Shown: piece by piece, positions 1 through 6,347 of the stretch
Layout of the letters: the number at the start of each line of letters is the position of its first letter
Numbering within the stretch: the stretch's first letter is position 1
DNA from: Thioalkalivibrio nitratireducens
GTDB lineage: Bacteria > Pseudomonadota > Gammaproteobacteria > Ectothiorhodospirales > Ectothiorhodospiraceae
Assembly: GCA_011390385.1 (NCBI GenBank)
Contig: JAABSN010000190.1
Coordinates: forward strand, 1-6,440
Direction of reading: 5' to 3'
Length of the DNA stretch: 6,440 nucleotides
Notes under the pieces: model-generated
The model's input: the letters and a program-made list of their open reading frames with translations, nothing else
Databases searched by the model: none
Told to the model about the DNA's origin: nothing
Position numbers and translations under genes: made by a program

Positions 1-1448
1 CCATTCTCGGGCGCATCAACCAGTTGCGCTGGATGGACGTTGCGCTGCACACCACACCCCCGACGCCGATCCCGATTCCGCATGACACCGAAGAAGGGGC
101 GGTGATCGACCTCGAGATTGCACTGAGTGGCGGCTTCGACGCCGCGGTGCGCCGTATCGGTCGCGACATCCAGTCGGTCAGCGGACAGACTCCCGCGATC
201 GATGCCGTGTATGTGCTGTCGCTGCCCGATGCGCAGCAGACCGGGCCGGGGCAGTGGAAGGGACAGCTACCGGCCGAGCAGGAGGTGTATCCGCTCGTGG
301 CTGAAGTCGTGGTGACGATCTCCGGTTTGTCGGATGAATTCGCGGCCATGCATCGCACCATCCGGCGCACCGTCGAACATGCGGTGATGGTGCGTACCGC
401 CCAGGAGCGTATCGCCTTCGAGCACGAAAGCTACGAATTCATCGCCGGAGACTATGAGCCCGTGCGTGCGGTGGTCGAAGGTCTCAACCCTGACGCCAAC
501 TACTACTACTTCTGGACCTTCCGCGATCAAAGCGGGATCACCGAGTTCCCGCTGTGGAAGTTGCATGCGCTGCTCGACGACCCGGAGGTGGCGCAGACCC
601 TCATCGCCACCGTAACGCTTGCGGATTCAGCCAGCGGAATGCTGCTCGACGAGGCCGAGGCGAGCATTCTGGTGGAGCCTGCTGAGGTGGGTGACACCAC
701 TCAGGAACTCGACCTGTTCGGTAATCGCACCTATTGGATGACCGCTAGCCCGCTCGGCAACGACCCCTCAGCACGGCTGCCCAAGGCGCTGGTGCTTGCC
801 ACGCCGACGCTGACCGGCATCCAGGAGGTGATACCGCGCGACAGTGAGGCTTGGGAGCGGCTGCAAGGGATGATTGCGGGCGCCACGGGCGATTCGGAGG
901 AGGACTTCCTGCGTGCGCAGATGGTCGCACAGTTTGAGGCTATGGGCGTCGAGGTCGATGAGGCAACAATGGCTCAGGCACTACAGTTCACCAAGCAGTT
1001 CGCGGGACTGGCTGGCGAGGATGGTGTAATGGAGGCGCCGACCCTGCTGGGTGAGGGCCTGGTGCATGCCGGCAAACCGGTCGAGTTACGCGTCGCGGTG
1101 TCGCTGCCGATGCCGCCACGCATCCGTATGATGATCCGTGAAGAGGGGCGGGTGATGGCTGTCGATGCCGAAGTGCGGGTGCGGCGCTGGACGCTGTCGA
1201 CCGGTTTCGCGCACAGCGACCCGGTCTCGGGTAACAACGCCAGCGCCACTCTCCGGTGGATCCCCGACCCAGAGGAACACCACGAATCGGTCTCGGTGGA
1301 TCTGTTGATGCACTACGACCTCGATTTCTACGAACGCGGCAGCAACGAGCGGTGGCTCGACTGGGGTCACCCAGTGCGCTACGAGGGTCTCAGCACCCAC
1401 CTTCCGCTTGGTTTCTATTATCTGCCCCTCAAGGAGCTTGTTAAATGA
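1..1448 (+). CDS. C-terminal part of a large beta-rich, probably extracytoplasmic protein (5' end outside window)
   Basis: The reading frame is open to the left edge (first full codon at 3) and gives 481 residues. A TTG at 24 and an ATG at 33 are possible starts, but neither has a ribosome binding site or a signal peptide behind it, so I read the gene as truncated by the window. Counting from the codon at 3, three beta-rich blocks can be seen. Block A (about 32-131) has a GPGQWKGQLPA turn followed by YPLVAEVVVTISG, like the Ig-like domains that follow vWA domains in some secreted proteins. Block B (about 135-227) has GDYEPVRAVVEGL and YYYFWTFRD, resembling a PKD-type sandwich. Block C (about 349-460) follows a helical Ala/Gln/Glu-rich stretch (about 278-335). 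There are no cysteines in any obvious pairing and no catalytic motif. The stop overlaps the next start by four bases. Family membership is inferred from strand pattern only; the function is unknown. Confidence 0.85.
   Translation, partial: ILGRINQLRWMDVALHTTPPTPIPIPHDTEEGAVIDLEIALSGGFDAAVRRIGRDIQSVSGQTPAIDAVYVLSLPDAQQTGPGQWKGQLPAEQEVYPLVAEVVVTISGLSDEFAAMHRTIRRTVEHAVMVRTAQERIAFEHESYEFIAGDYEPVRAVVEGLNPDANYYYFWTFRDQSGITEFPLWKLHALLDDPEVAQTLIATVTLADSASGMLLDEAEASILVEPAEVGDTTQELDLFGNRTYWMTASPLGNDPSARLPKALVLATPTLTGIQEVIPRDSEAWERLQGMIAGATGDSEEDFLRAQMVAQFEAMGVEVDEATMAQALQFTKQFAGLAGEDGVMEAPTLLGEGLVHAGKPVELRVAVSLPMPPRIRMMIREEGRVMAVDAEVRVRRWTLSTGFAHSDPVSGNNASATLRWIPDPEEHHESVSVDLLMHYDLDFYERGSNERWLDWGHPVRYEGLSTHLPLGFYYLPLKELVK
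1431..1436 (+). promoter_or_regulatory. Ribosome binding site for the propeller gene
   Basis: AAGGAG lies eight bases before the ATG at 1445, inside the last codons of the upstream gene. It decides between the start at 1445 and the in-frame ATG at 1520, which has no Shine-Dalgarno sequence. Confidence 0.75.
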
Positions 1449-3493
1449 GCGCCCAAATAATTGCCACAATGACCTCCAAAGTGACTTGCCGAGGGTGGTT
1501 TCATCTGGTTCGCGGTCGGATGGCCCCCGTGCGACTGGCCCGTCAGTGTGCGCTCTCTTTCGCCTTGCTCTGGTGCCTGGGCACAGGCTCGGTTTTAGCT
1601 GACGGCGTGGTCTTCAAGCCGCGTTGGCTGGGAGACTTCTATCTTTCGGTTCCCGAAGACTGGCGTGCGTTTTCCGAGTCTCGCAGCGCTGGTTATTACT
1701 CCGGAGTCCATCCGTCGCATGGCCCGAGCGAGGCGCAGTTGGAAGCGCACAGCGAGGAGGAACTGATGGTCTTGCCGACCGGCGCGATCATCTGGGGGCT
1801 CGAGCCTCCGCCGCGCCGGCATGCCGATCAGGGCTATCTTGGCTTTGCGCTTGAAATGCGCGAAATGGTGCAGTCAGAGGAAGTACGTCAGGCCGAAATT
1901 GCCGAGGAAGACGTCTTTCTGGGCGACATTCCAGCATTGAAGATCGTGGTCAAAATCAGCGGTGAGGTCGAACCGGGTTCGGGGGTAGTGCTGACCATGT
2001 ACATGGTCGCTGTGGTGGAAAAGACCCCGCAACTTGACGGCAGATATCGCATGCTCAACATCATGTTGACGGAGTCCATGTTTGAACAGATGCCCGGTCT
2101 GATCGAGCATGTCGTGGCTTCGGTCGATGTCGAGACCCCGCCGCCGTTCGAACTGTCGGCGCTGTTTTCATATGCTGGCGAACACCGCGCGGGCAACACC
2201 CGGCCGGTACTGGCTGCAGATGGTTTCTCGGCGATCGGACACATTTTCAACAACACCATCAAGGTCTTCGACGCGCAGGGCCGCCCTCATGCGGAGTGGG
2301 ATCTGTACGCGCATTTTCCCGATGGCCACGAGGGCAAGCTGCTCGCCGCACTGGATTTGGACTTTCTTGCGGATGGCGCGATTGCCGCGCTGTTCTCCTA
2401 CTATCGCATGGGGGCCGAGATCCTCGTCTTTGAGCGCGACGGCAGCTTGCGAACCCGTCTGCCGGCGACCGGGCCGCAAGCACAGGAGGGGCAGCGCTTC
2501 GATCCCAGCCAGTTGCGGGTGGGCTACGAAGGCCAGTATGTGGTGATCGGGAGTATTTTCAGCGAGGGTGCGGGGTCCACCGGAAGGCCCTTGTATCTTG
2601 ACACCTTTACGCCAGACGGAACCCATCGCTCGCGTCTTCTCCCAAAGCTGACCACCGGGCGAGAGGGGGGCGGAGTGGCTGCCTTGCCCGGCGATCGGCT
2701 GGCCTTGCTGCTTGCTGGGGATGGGGATTTGGGCGAACGAGGGAGCATCGCGGTGCTGGAAGCCTCGGGGGAGATCTCCCGCCATTGGGGCCCCGACGGC
2801 GTCGCAACACTGACCGAGCAGGAACCCGAACAAGATGCAGAGTTTCACGGCATCGCCGGCAGCGATCGCAGCGGCAGACTCTACTTGAACACATGGCGCG
2901 AACTACGCGTGTTCGATGCCGAGGGCAATCTGCTTGACGTTCTGCCACAGCAGACCTTTCCGTTCCGCAGGTCGGATGGACTTACGATCAGTCCGCTGGG
3001 TGATTTGCTCGCCGCCATCCGTCCGCAACACCTCGCGACGATGGAGACTTCCGGTCTGGAAGTGACCCAGCCATCGCTGATCGTGATGCGCTATCGGCAC
3101 GCGTTGCCAGACGACTCACCGGTTGCAGCGCCTGTTTCAGTGCCAGAGGAGTCGTCAAGGATTTTGCCCGAGGTTGCGTCAGAGAGTTTGTCAGCATTGG
3201 CTGCCACGCAGTTCGACTCGCAACTGCTGGCGCTGACCACTGAGGGCCGTCTCACAGTGCGCGCCCTGCGCGCCTTCAATGCGCTGCCTGAGGACGTGGA
3301 TGCCTTGGCCTTGTTTTATCGCAGACACGAGCTCGATCTGTTCGGCGCCGACGCCGCGCAGATCGCCCGCTGGCGTGATCGTGAGGAAGGGCCGGCGCTA
3401 TCGGACAATCAGCAGGCACAGCTGGAACGCCTGCATCAGCGCATGGCCGAAGTGCTCGACGTGGCTTCACAACGCGATGCAGCCGAGCGGTGA
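1445..3493 (+). CDS. Exported protein with a PsbP/Mog1-like N-terminal domain and a six-bladed beta-propeller
   Basis: 682 residues. A Sec signal peptide runs from about residue 26 to 52, ending SVLA before DG; the 25 residues ahead of it make an unusually long n-region, so ATG 1520 is an alternative start, but AAGGAG and the ATGA overlap favour 1445. Residues about 55-232 (DFYLSVPEDWRAFSES, later a hydrophobic strand LTMYMVAVV and a helix before VVASVDVE) have the layout of PsbP/Mog1/DUF1795-like domains; this is a fold guess. Residues about 236-553 form a propeller: strand-turn motifs IKVFDAQG, ILVFERDG, LDTFTPDG, IAVLEASG and LRVFDAEG have turn glycines at 279, 333, 392, 442 and 494, spaced 50-59 residues, and a sixth blade ends at SLIVMRY (545-550). 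A Pro/Ser/Val linker (about 554-575) leads to a charged helical tail (about 605-682). NHL-like propellers usually bind proteins or other ligands; the partner here is unknown. It is coupled to both neighbours by four-base overlaps. Confidence 0.9.
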   Translation: MSAQIIATMTSKVTCRGWFHLVRGRMAPVRLARQCALSFALLWCLGTGSVLADGVVFKPRWLGDFYLSVPEDWRAFSESRSAGYYSGVHPSHGPSEAQLEAHSEEELMVLPTGAIIWGLEPPPRRHADQGYLGFALEMREMVQSEEVRQAEIAEEDVFLGDIPALKIVVKISGEVEPGSGVVLTMYMVAVVEKTPQLDGRYRMLNIMLTESMFEQMPGLIEHVVASVDVETPPPFELSALFSYAGEHRAGNTRPVLAADGFSAIGHIFNNTIKVFDAQGRPHAEWDLYAHFPDGHEGKLLAALDLDFLADGAIAALFSYYRMGAEILVFERDGSLRTRLPATGPQAQEGQRFDPSQLRVGYEGQYVVIGSIFSEGAGSTGRPLYLDTFTPDGTHRSRLLPKLTTGREGGGVAALPGDRLALLLAGDGDLGERGSIAVLEASGEISRHWGPDGVATLTEQEPEQDAEFHGIAGSDRSGRLYLNTWRELRVFDAEGNLLDVLPQQTFPFRRSDGLTISPLGDLLAAIRPQHLATMETSGLEVTQPSLIVMRYRHALPDDSPVAAPVSVPEESSRILPEVASESLSALAATQFDSQLLALTTEGRLTVRALRAFNALPEDVDALALFYRRHELDLFGADAAQIARWRDREEGPALSDNQQAQLERLHQRMAEVLDVASQRDAAER

Positions 3494-4317
3494 CGGACGT
3501 GCCTATCCAATCGACCCTCCGCAGTCACCCGCCGCAACGGCGTGTTGTTCGTCTGAGCACAAGGTGGGCAGCTCGGGTGCTGGTTTTTGCCTGGCTGCTA
3601 GGACCATCCGCGTTGCTGGCCGTCGACGAAGTCTTCGGCAGTCTGCCGCCGGCATTTGAGCGGCGCTCGGCTGAACTGACCTCGGACCCCGATGCCGAGG
3701 CGCCATCTGATGTAGCGAAGACGGCAATCTGGGTTCGCAGCGACGTCCCCGGTGATTTGCAGCTGTTGGATGCCGCTCGCAGAGTGCTAGCGGAAGATCG
3801 CGGCGAATCGCCGGTGATTTTGTACGACTGGTTGCATGCGCTGAAGGACGTGCCGGACGCGGCCTACTTCGTGCGCTCGGTTCCCGTAGCAGGCCAAGCC
3901 GGCACGCAACGCTTGTTGCGGGTGCAAGCGGGGCAGGACGTGTTCCTCACCCTGGCCCGTTCTGCCGACCGCGGCAATTGGCAGCTGCAGGCATCGGCGC
4001 GGAAGGATTTCGGTATCGATCCGGCTGCGCTGCTGGCCACGGTGGAGAGGCCAGCTCACTGGGTGGAGACGGTTGATCTCGAACAGGAATTGGAAGCGCT
4101 GCTGGCGCTGGAGCGAGAGGGATCGCTGCCCCTCGCGCCGCCCGCTGGTTCGAATGCTGCGACACTGCGTGAAGACGGCCTCAAACTACTGGCCGAGGGC
4201 GATTACCCTGGTGCTCTCGAACGGCTTGAGCGTAGCCTTGCGCTGGAACCTGATGCGGCGCTGGCCGATCGTGTGGCCCGTCTGCGCGCCTATCTGGGCG
4301 TGCGGCCAGTACGGTAG
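3490..4317 (+). CDS. Exported protein of unknown function with one C-terminal TPR motif
   Basis: 275 residues from GTG 3490, which overlaps the previous stop as GTGA. No strong Shine-Dalgarno sequence is visible, so initiation probably depends on ribosomes finishing the upstream gene; GTG 3499 is a possible alternative. An Arg-rich n-region of 24 residues precedes a hydrophobic core (RVLVFAWLLGPSALLA) with likely cleavage after Ala44, putting the product in the periplasm. The middle (about 75-190) mixes helices and strands, with LYDWLHALKDVPDAAYFVRSV and a later strand pair LLRVQAGQDVFLTLARS; I do not recognise the family. Residues about 226-260 match one tetratricopeptide repeat (LKLLAEGDYPGALERLERSL followed by ALEPDA), after an acidic helix and a short Pro-rich linker. 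A single TPR at the end of a short exported protein suggests a docking role within the operon's products. It is the last gene before the palindromic intergenic element. Confidence 0.88.
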   Translation: MTDVPIQSTLRSHPPQRRVVRLSTRWAARVLVFAWLLGPSALLAVDEVFGSLPPAFERRSAELTSDPDAEAPSDVAKTAIWVRSDVPGDLQLLDAARRVLAEDRGESPVILYDWLHALKDVPDAAYFVRSVPVAGQAGTQRLLRVQAGQDVFLTLARSADRGNWQLQASARKDFGIDPAALLATVERPAHWVETVDLEQELEALLALEREGSLPLAPPAGSNAATLREDGLKLLAEGDYPGALERLERSLALEPDAALADRVARLRAYLGVRPVR

Positions 4318-4417
4318 GGCAGTGTAGTGGTGCGTTCTTGATGTGGCTTATATTGAGTACAGCAATTCGGGTTTGCGACCCCCTCCGCGTTGAATGACGG
4401 CGGTGCTGATTAGCAGG
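4318..4417. other. Non-coding stretch with no clear signal
   Basis: This is the left part of the 327-base gap between genes. There is a TATATT at 4349-4354, but no matching -35 box at 16-18 bases, and a weak four-base-pair hairpin (GGGT 4369-4372 with ACCC 4378-4381) with no T-tract. I see no convincing promoter, terminator or small gene. Confidence 0.5.
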
Positions 4418-4583
4418 TTCCTTCCCCTTTGGGGCGGAGGCGGGGTTTCGCGAAGCATCGCTTCGCGCCGCCGGAGCGTGCAGGCTGTGCAAAGCCTGCC
4501 CTCCGGACAGGATGGGGATGGGTTTTTTGCAGGCGCTTCGGAGTCCACCCATCCCCACCCCAGCCCTCCCCAAAGGGGAGGAA
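4418..4583. repeat. Composite branched palindromic element (REP/MITE-like)
   Basis: A nested inverted-repeat unit. The ends pair as TTCC 4418-4421 with GGAA 4580-4583 and, after one bulged T, TCCCCTTTGGGG 4423-4434 with CCCCAAAGGGGA 4568-4579. After an internal loop, GGGG 4442-4445 pairs with CCCC 4558-4561. Inside sit three hairpins: CGCGAAGC 4449-4456 with GCTTCGCG 4460-4467 (loop ATC); CCGGAG 4471-4476 with CTCCGG 4501-4506, enclosing GCAGGCT 4480-4486 with AGCCTGC 4493-4499; and TGGGGATGGGT 4513-4523 with ACCCATCCCCA 4547-4557. One frame reads as Pro/Ser-rich HPHPSPPQRGG, familiar to me as a spurious translation of dispersed intergenic repeats in proteobacteria, so I treat it as a mobile or dispersed repeat, not a gene. 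There is no transposase. Whether it is multicopy cannot be seen from one window. Confidence 0.75.
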
Positions 4584-4602
4584 GCTTCGTTGTGCCAGCT
4601 TA

Positions 4603-4630
4603 AGTGCCACACTGCGTTTAGCACTGCAGT
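4603..4630 (+). other. Weak inverted repeats just before a ribosome binding site
   Basis: Two alternative five-base-pair stems overlap here: AGTGC 4603-4607 with GCACT 4621-4625, and ACTGC 4611-4615 with GCAGT 4626-4630. The second ends at the first base of TAGGAG. They could shape the leader of the downstream gene, but stems this short arise by chance. Confidence 0.25.
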
Positions 4631-4635
4631 AGGAG
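4631..4635 (+). promoter_or_regulatory. Ribosome binding site for the PD40 propeller gene
   Basis: AGGAG lies nine bases before ATG 4645. It is a good independent initiation signal, as expected for a gene separated from its upstream neighbour by 327 bases. Confidence 0.75.
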
Positions 4636-4644
4636 ATCGATACG

Positions 4645-5625
4645 ATGAGATACCGTCGGTGGCTCACCTTGCTGATTGCCCTGTATGCCGCAAGCCCGAC
4701 TTTGGCGGTGGCGCAGCCTACGTCGGTTGCGGCGTGCGATGTGGTGCTTGCCGTAGAGCGCCGCGGGGCGATCCACCTGTGGCACGCACGGGAGGGCGTG
4801 CGCGAGTTTGTCCAGGGAAGCTGCGCGGCGCTCGACCGTGATGCCAGGCGGTTGGCATATTGCACGCCGGAGCGCGACACCGATCACCCCGGCCGCAATC
4901 TGCATGTACGTATGCTCGATGGCAGCGCGACGCGGTGGACGCACACGGCGCGAGCGGGAAGCTTCATCAGCGAGGCGGCCTGGTCGCCGGATGGTCTGCA
5001 GCTCGCCTTCATCGAAACCGATGCACAGTATCGAAGTCACGTGATGTTGTGGGCTCCGGGCTCACCAGCGCGTCGTCTCGCCAGCGCACCTGCTGTGGAA
5101 TGTGATCACTGGTGGAGCCTGGGCTGGCTGGCCGATGGGAGCGCAGTCAGCGTGCACGACATGGAAACCCTGAGCCTGATCGAGCTGGAGGGAAGGCTGC
5201 GTGAAAGCCTGCCGCTGTCCGCGCTGATCGACGCTGATCTCAGCATGATCGCCAGCACCGACCGCGTCCTGCCAGCGCCGCACGACACCACCGTGTTCGC
5301 CTACACGCGCATGGTGCCGGGAACGGCTTTGTTCGCGCAGGCGATACACGAACCGAACAGCGCGCTGCTCATGCACGACCGCTTTGTGGGGCGCGGCAAG
5401 AACTTTCGTTTGACCGCTGCGGATGTCACAGTCATCGATGTCGCCTGGACCCCGGATGGACGCAGCCTGTATTTCAGCGGCTATCTGGATCGTCACGCCA
5501 GCGAGAATGACCCCTTTCGCATCTATCGCATCGGCCGCGACGGGCGCGGCATGCGCGAGTTGCTGCGCGGCGAGAGGGTCAGCGTGGGATGTCGTGGCGC
5601 AAGCAATTCGGAGGCGATGAAGTGA
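4645..5625 (+). CDS. Exported TolB-like (PD40) beta-propeller protein
   Basis: 326 residues. A typical signal peptide (RYRR, then LTLLIALYAASPTL, with cleavage likely after AVA at residue 23) sends the product to the periplasm. PD40/WD40-like repeat cores are visible: AAWSPDGLQLAFIE (111-124), a weaker LGWLADGSAVSV (159-170) and VAWTPDGRSLYFSG (266-279), with further strands such as RGAIHLWHAR (40-49) and ARRLAYCTPERD (67-78). This is the pattern of the TolB C-terminal propeller and the DPP IV/prolyl oligopeptidase propellers, but there is neither a TolB N-terminal domain nor an alpha/beta hydrolase with a Ser-Asp-His triad, so it is a stand-alone propeller. Cysteines at 31, 60, 73 and 153 may form disulphides after export. 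The last codons overlap the next start as GTGA, so the two are coupled. No clear promoter is visible upstream; it may be read from the upstream operon through the palindrome or from an unrecognised promoter. Ligand unknown. Confidence 0.9.
   Translation: MRYRRWLTLLIALYAASPTLAVAQPTSVAACDVVLAVERRGAIHLWHAREGVREFVQGSCAALDRDARRLAYCTPERDTDHPGRNLHVRMLDGSATRWTHTARAGSFISEAAWSPDGLQLAFIETDAQYRSHVMLWAPGSPARRLASAPAVECDHWWSLGWLADGSAVSVHDMETLSLIELEGRLRESLPLSALIDADLSMIASTDRVLPAPHDTTVFAYTRMVPGTALFAQAIHEPNSALLMHDRFVGRGKNFRLTAADVTVIDVAWTPDGRSLYFSGYLDRHASENDPFRIYRIGRDGRGMRELLRGERVSVGCRGASNSEAMK
5610..5614 (+). promoter_or_regulatory. Ribosome binding site that fixes the next start at GTG 5622
   Basis: GGAGG is followed by a seven-base spacer and GTG 5622. 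The in-frame ATG at 5589 would instead overlap the upstream gene by 37 bases and lies before this site. Confidence 0.75.
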
Positions 5626-6242
5626 GCGCGACCAAGAGGCGGAATGCAGCAGAAACTGTTCCGGCTGAACAGGCCGAACCGGAAAGGGCAGCCATGTCCG
5701 CCGCTCCAGCCCTGCGCTGGAAGGGCGAAGTGCCGCGCTTTTCGAGCTTTCGCGAAGGGGGCCCGGGACGGCCGGCCAGCCTCACGGTGCTGAGTGGTAT
5801 CGGCGTATTGCTGATCGTTTTTGGGCAAAGTGCCATCGAGGCAGGCGGCATTTCGGGCGGAGGACCAGCAGCGCTGCTGTTCGGGGTGGTCGTGCTTGGT
5901 TTCGTCGCCCTGTGGGTGTTCATCAAGGCGGTGTTGCGTAGCCGCGAGGTGACCTTCGTGGTCGATGCCAAAGGCGTGGCGATCCGCCCGTCGACCCAGC
6001 AGCGCAAGCTCGACAAAAAGCTGTTCTGGCTGTCGATGTTGTTGTTCTGGGTGACCTGGCGCGGCGCGATCTGGACCGCCTGGGCGCCGGTCACGCGCTG
6101 GAAGGAAGTGCGCAGCATCGAGTACAACGATAGCGCGCGGCAGATCCTGGTGCGGGGCGGGGCGTGGGATATCCGGCTGATATGTAGCGCAGAAAATTAC
6201 GCGGAGGTTCGAGCCACCCTTCAGGCCCGGAGCAGCGCATGA
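5622..6242 (+). CDS. Two-TM inner-membrane protein with a PH-like C-terminal region
   Basis: 206 residues from GTG 5622; ATG 5589 (11 residues longer) and ATG 5694 (24 shorter) are alternatives. A charged, probably cytoplasmic tail (1-50, rich in Ala, Glu and Arg) leads to two membrane spans: about 54-74 (LTVLSGIGVLLIVFG) and about 83-104 (AALLFGVVVLGFVALWVFI). After the second span, REVTFVVDAKGVAIRP (108-123) and the block VTRWKEVRSIEYNDSARQIL (157-176) with WDIRLIC and a closing helix NYAEVRATLQ look like the strands and final helix of bacterial PH-like (bPH/YcxB-type) domains. Between them, about 134-151, lies a third hydrophobic, Trp-rich stretch that could be a re-entrant or interfacial helix. 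The family call rests on pattern only. As the only membrane protein of the set, it could anchor or signal for the exported neighbours, but its PH-like part is probably cytoplasmic. Confidence 0.85.
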   Translation: MSATKRRNAAETVPAEQAEPERAAMSAAPALRWKGEVPRFSSFREGGPGRPASLTVLSGIGVLLIVFGQSAIEAGGISGGGPAALLFGVVVLGFVALWVFIKAVLRSREVTFVVDAKGVAIRPSTQQRKLDKKLFWLSMLLFWVTWRGAIWTAWAPVTRWKEVRSIEYNDSARQILVRGGAWDIRLICSAENYAEVRATLQARSSA

Positions 6243-6311
6243 AGTCCGTTGCCACCCGGCACGCCGCTCGCCCGTAGGGTGACGTATTGGGCGGCGTAGT
6301 AACAAAAATTA
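6243..6311. other. Gap between the envelope genes and brnT
   Basis: The base composition changes from GC-rich to AT-rich from about 6299. An imperfect inverted repeat (CGCCG...CCC near 6261-6273 against GGGCGGCG 6289-6296) is not followed by a T-tract on the + strand, so I do not call it a terminator. Confidence 0.4.
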
Positions 6312-6342
6312 TTGACTTCCTGAATTACCGTTACGACAATAA
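6309..6342 (+). promoter_or_regulatory. Inverted repeat spanning the brnT promoter, possible operator
   Basis: TTATTG 6309-6314 and CAATAA 6337-6342 form an inverted repeat that covers the -35 and -10 boxes. BrnT-BrnA pairs are known to be autoregulated by BrnA binding at their promoter, so this is a candidate site. Six-base arms in AT-rich DNA are weak evidence. Confidence 0.3.
6312..6340 (+). promoter_or_regulatory. Sigma70-type promoter for brnT
   Basis: TTGACT 6312-6317 (five of six matches to TTGACA), a 17-base spacer, and GACAAT 6335-6340 (four of six matches to TATAAT). The predicted transcription start falls at about 6347-6348, on or next to the ATG of brnT. Confidence 0.6.
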
Positions 6343-6347
6343 AAACG

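Noticed and set aside
1577..1600. Lipobox around the Cys in ALLWCLGTG of the propeller protein
   Set aside because: The residues before the Cys (Leu-Leu-Trp) do not fit a lipobox, and a better signal peptidase I site (SVLA) follows.
2168..2848. Minus-strand frame of 226 codons
   Set aside because: It runs opposite the propeller blades of the 682-residue protein and shows no motif or initiation signal.
4337..4360. Promoter around TATATT 4349-4354, or a sigma54 site at TGGC 4344-4347
   Set aside because: No TTGACA-like box lies 16-18 bases upstream of TATATT, and the sigma54 reading lacks the GC dinucleotide at the required spacing.
4471..4528. Hairpin followed by a T6 tract as an intrinsic terminator
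   Set aside because: The stem ends at 4506 and the T-tract starts at 4523. The intervening G-rich segment belongs to the next hairpin, so the geometry is wrong for a Rho-independent terminator.
4394..4603. Small frame of 69 codons in the intergenic region, reading HPHPSPPQRGG
   Set aside because: It lies almost wholly within the palindromic element, has no ribosome binding site, and its Pro/Ser-rich reading is a by-product of the C-rich arms.
6261..6296. Terminator after the PH-like gene
   Set aside because: The inverted repeat is imperfect and is followed by GTAGTAACAAAAATT, with no T-tract on the + strand.
5523..6305. Minus-strand frame of 260 codons
   Set aside because: It is antisense to the PD40 and PH-like genes, both of which have signal peptide or membrane segments, ribosome binding sites and coupling. 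The minus-strand product is Arg/Pro/His-rich with no domain pattern, typical of GC-rich shadows.
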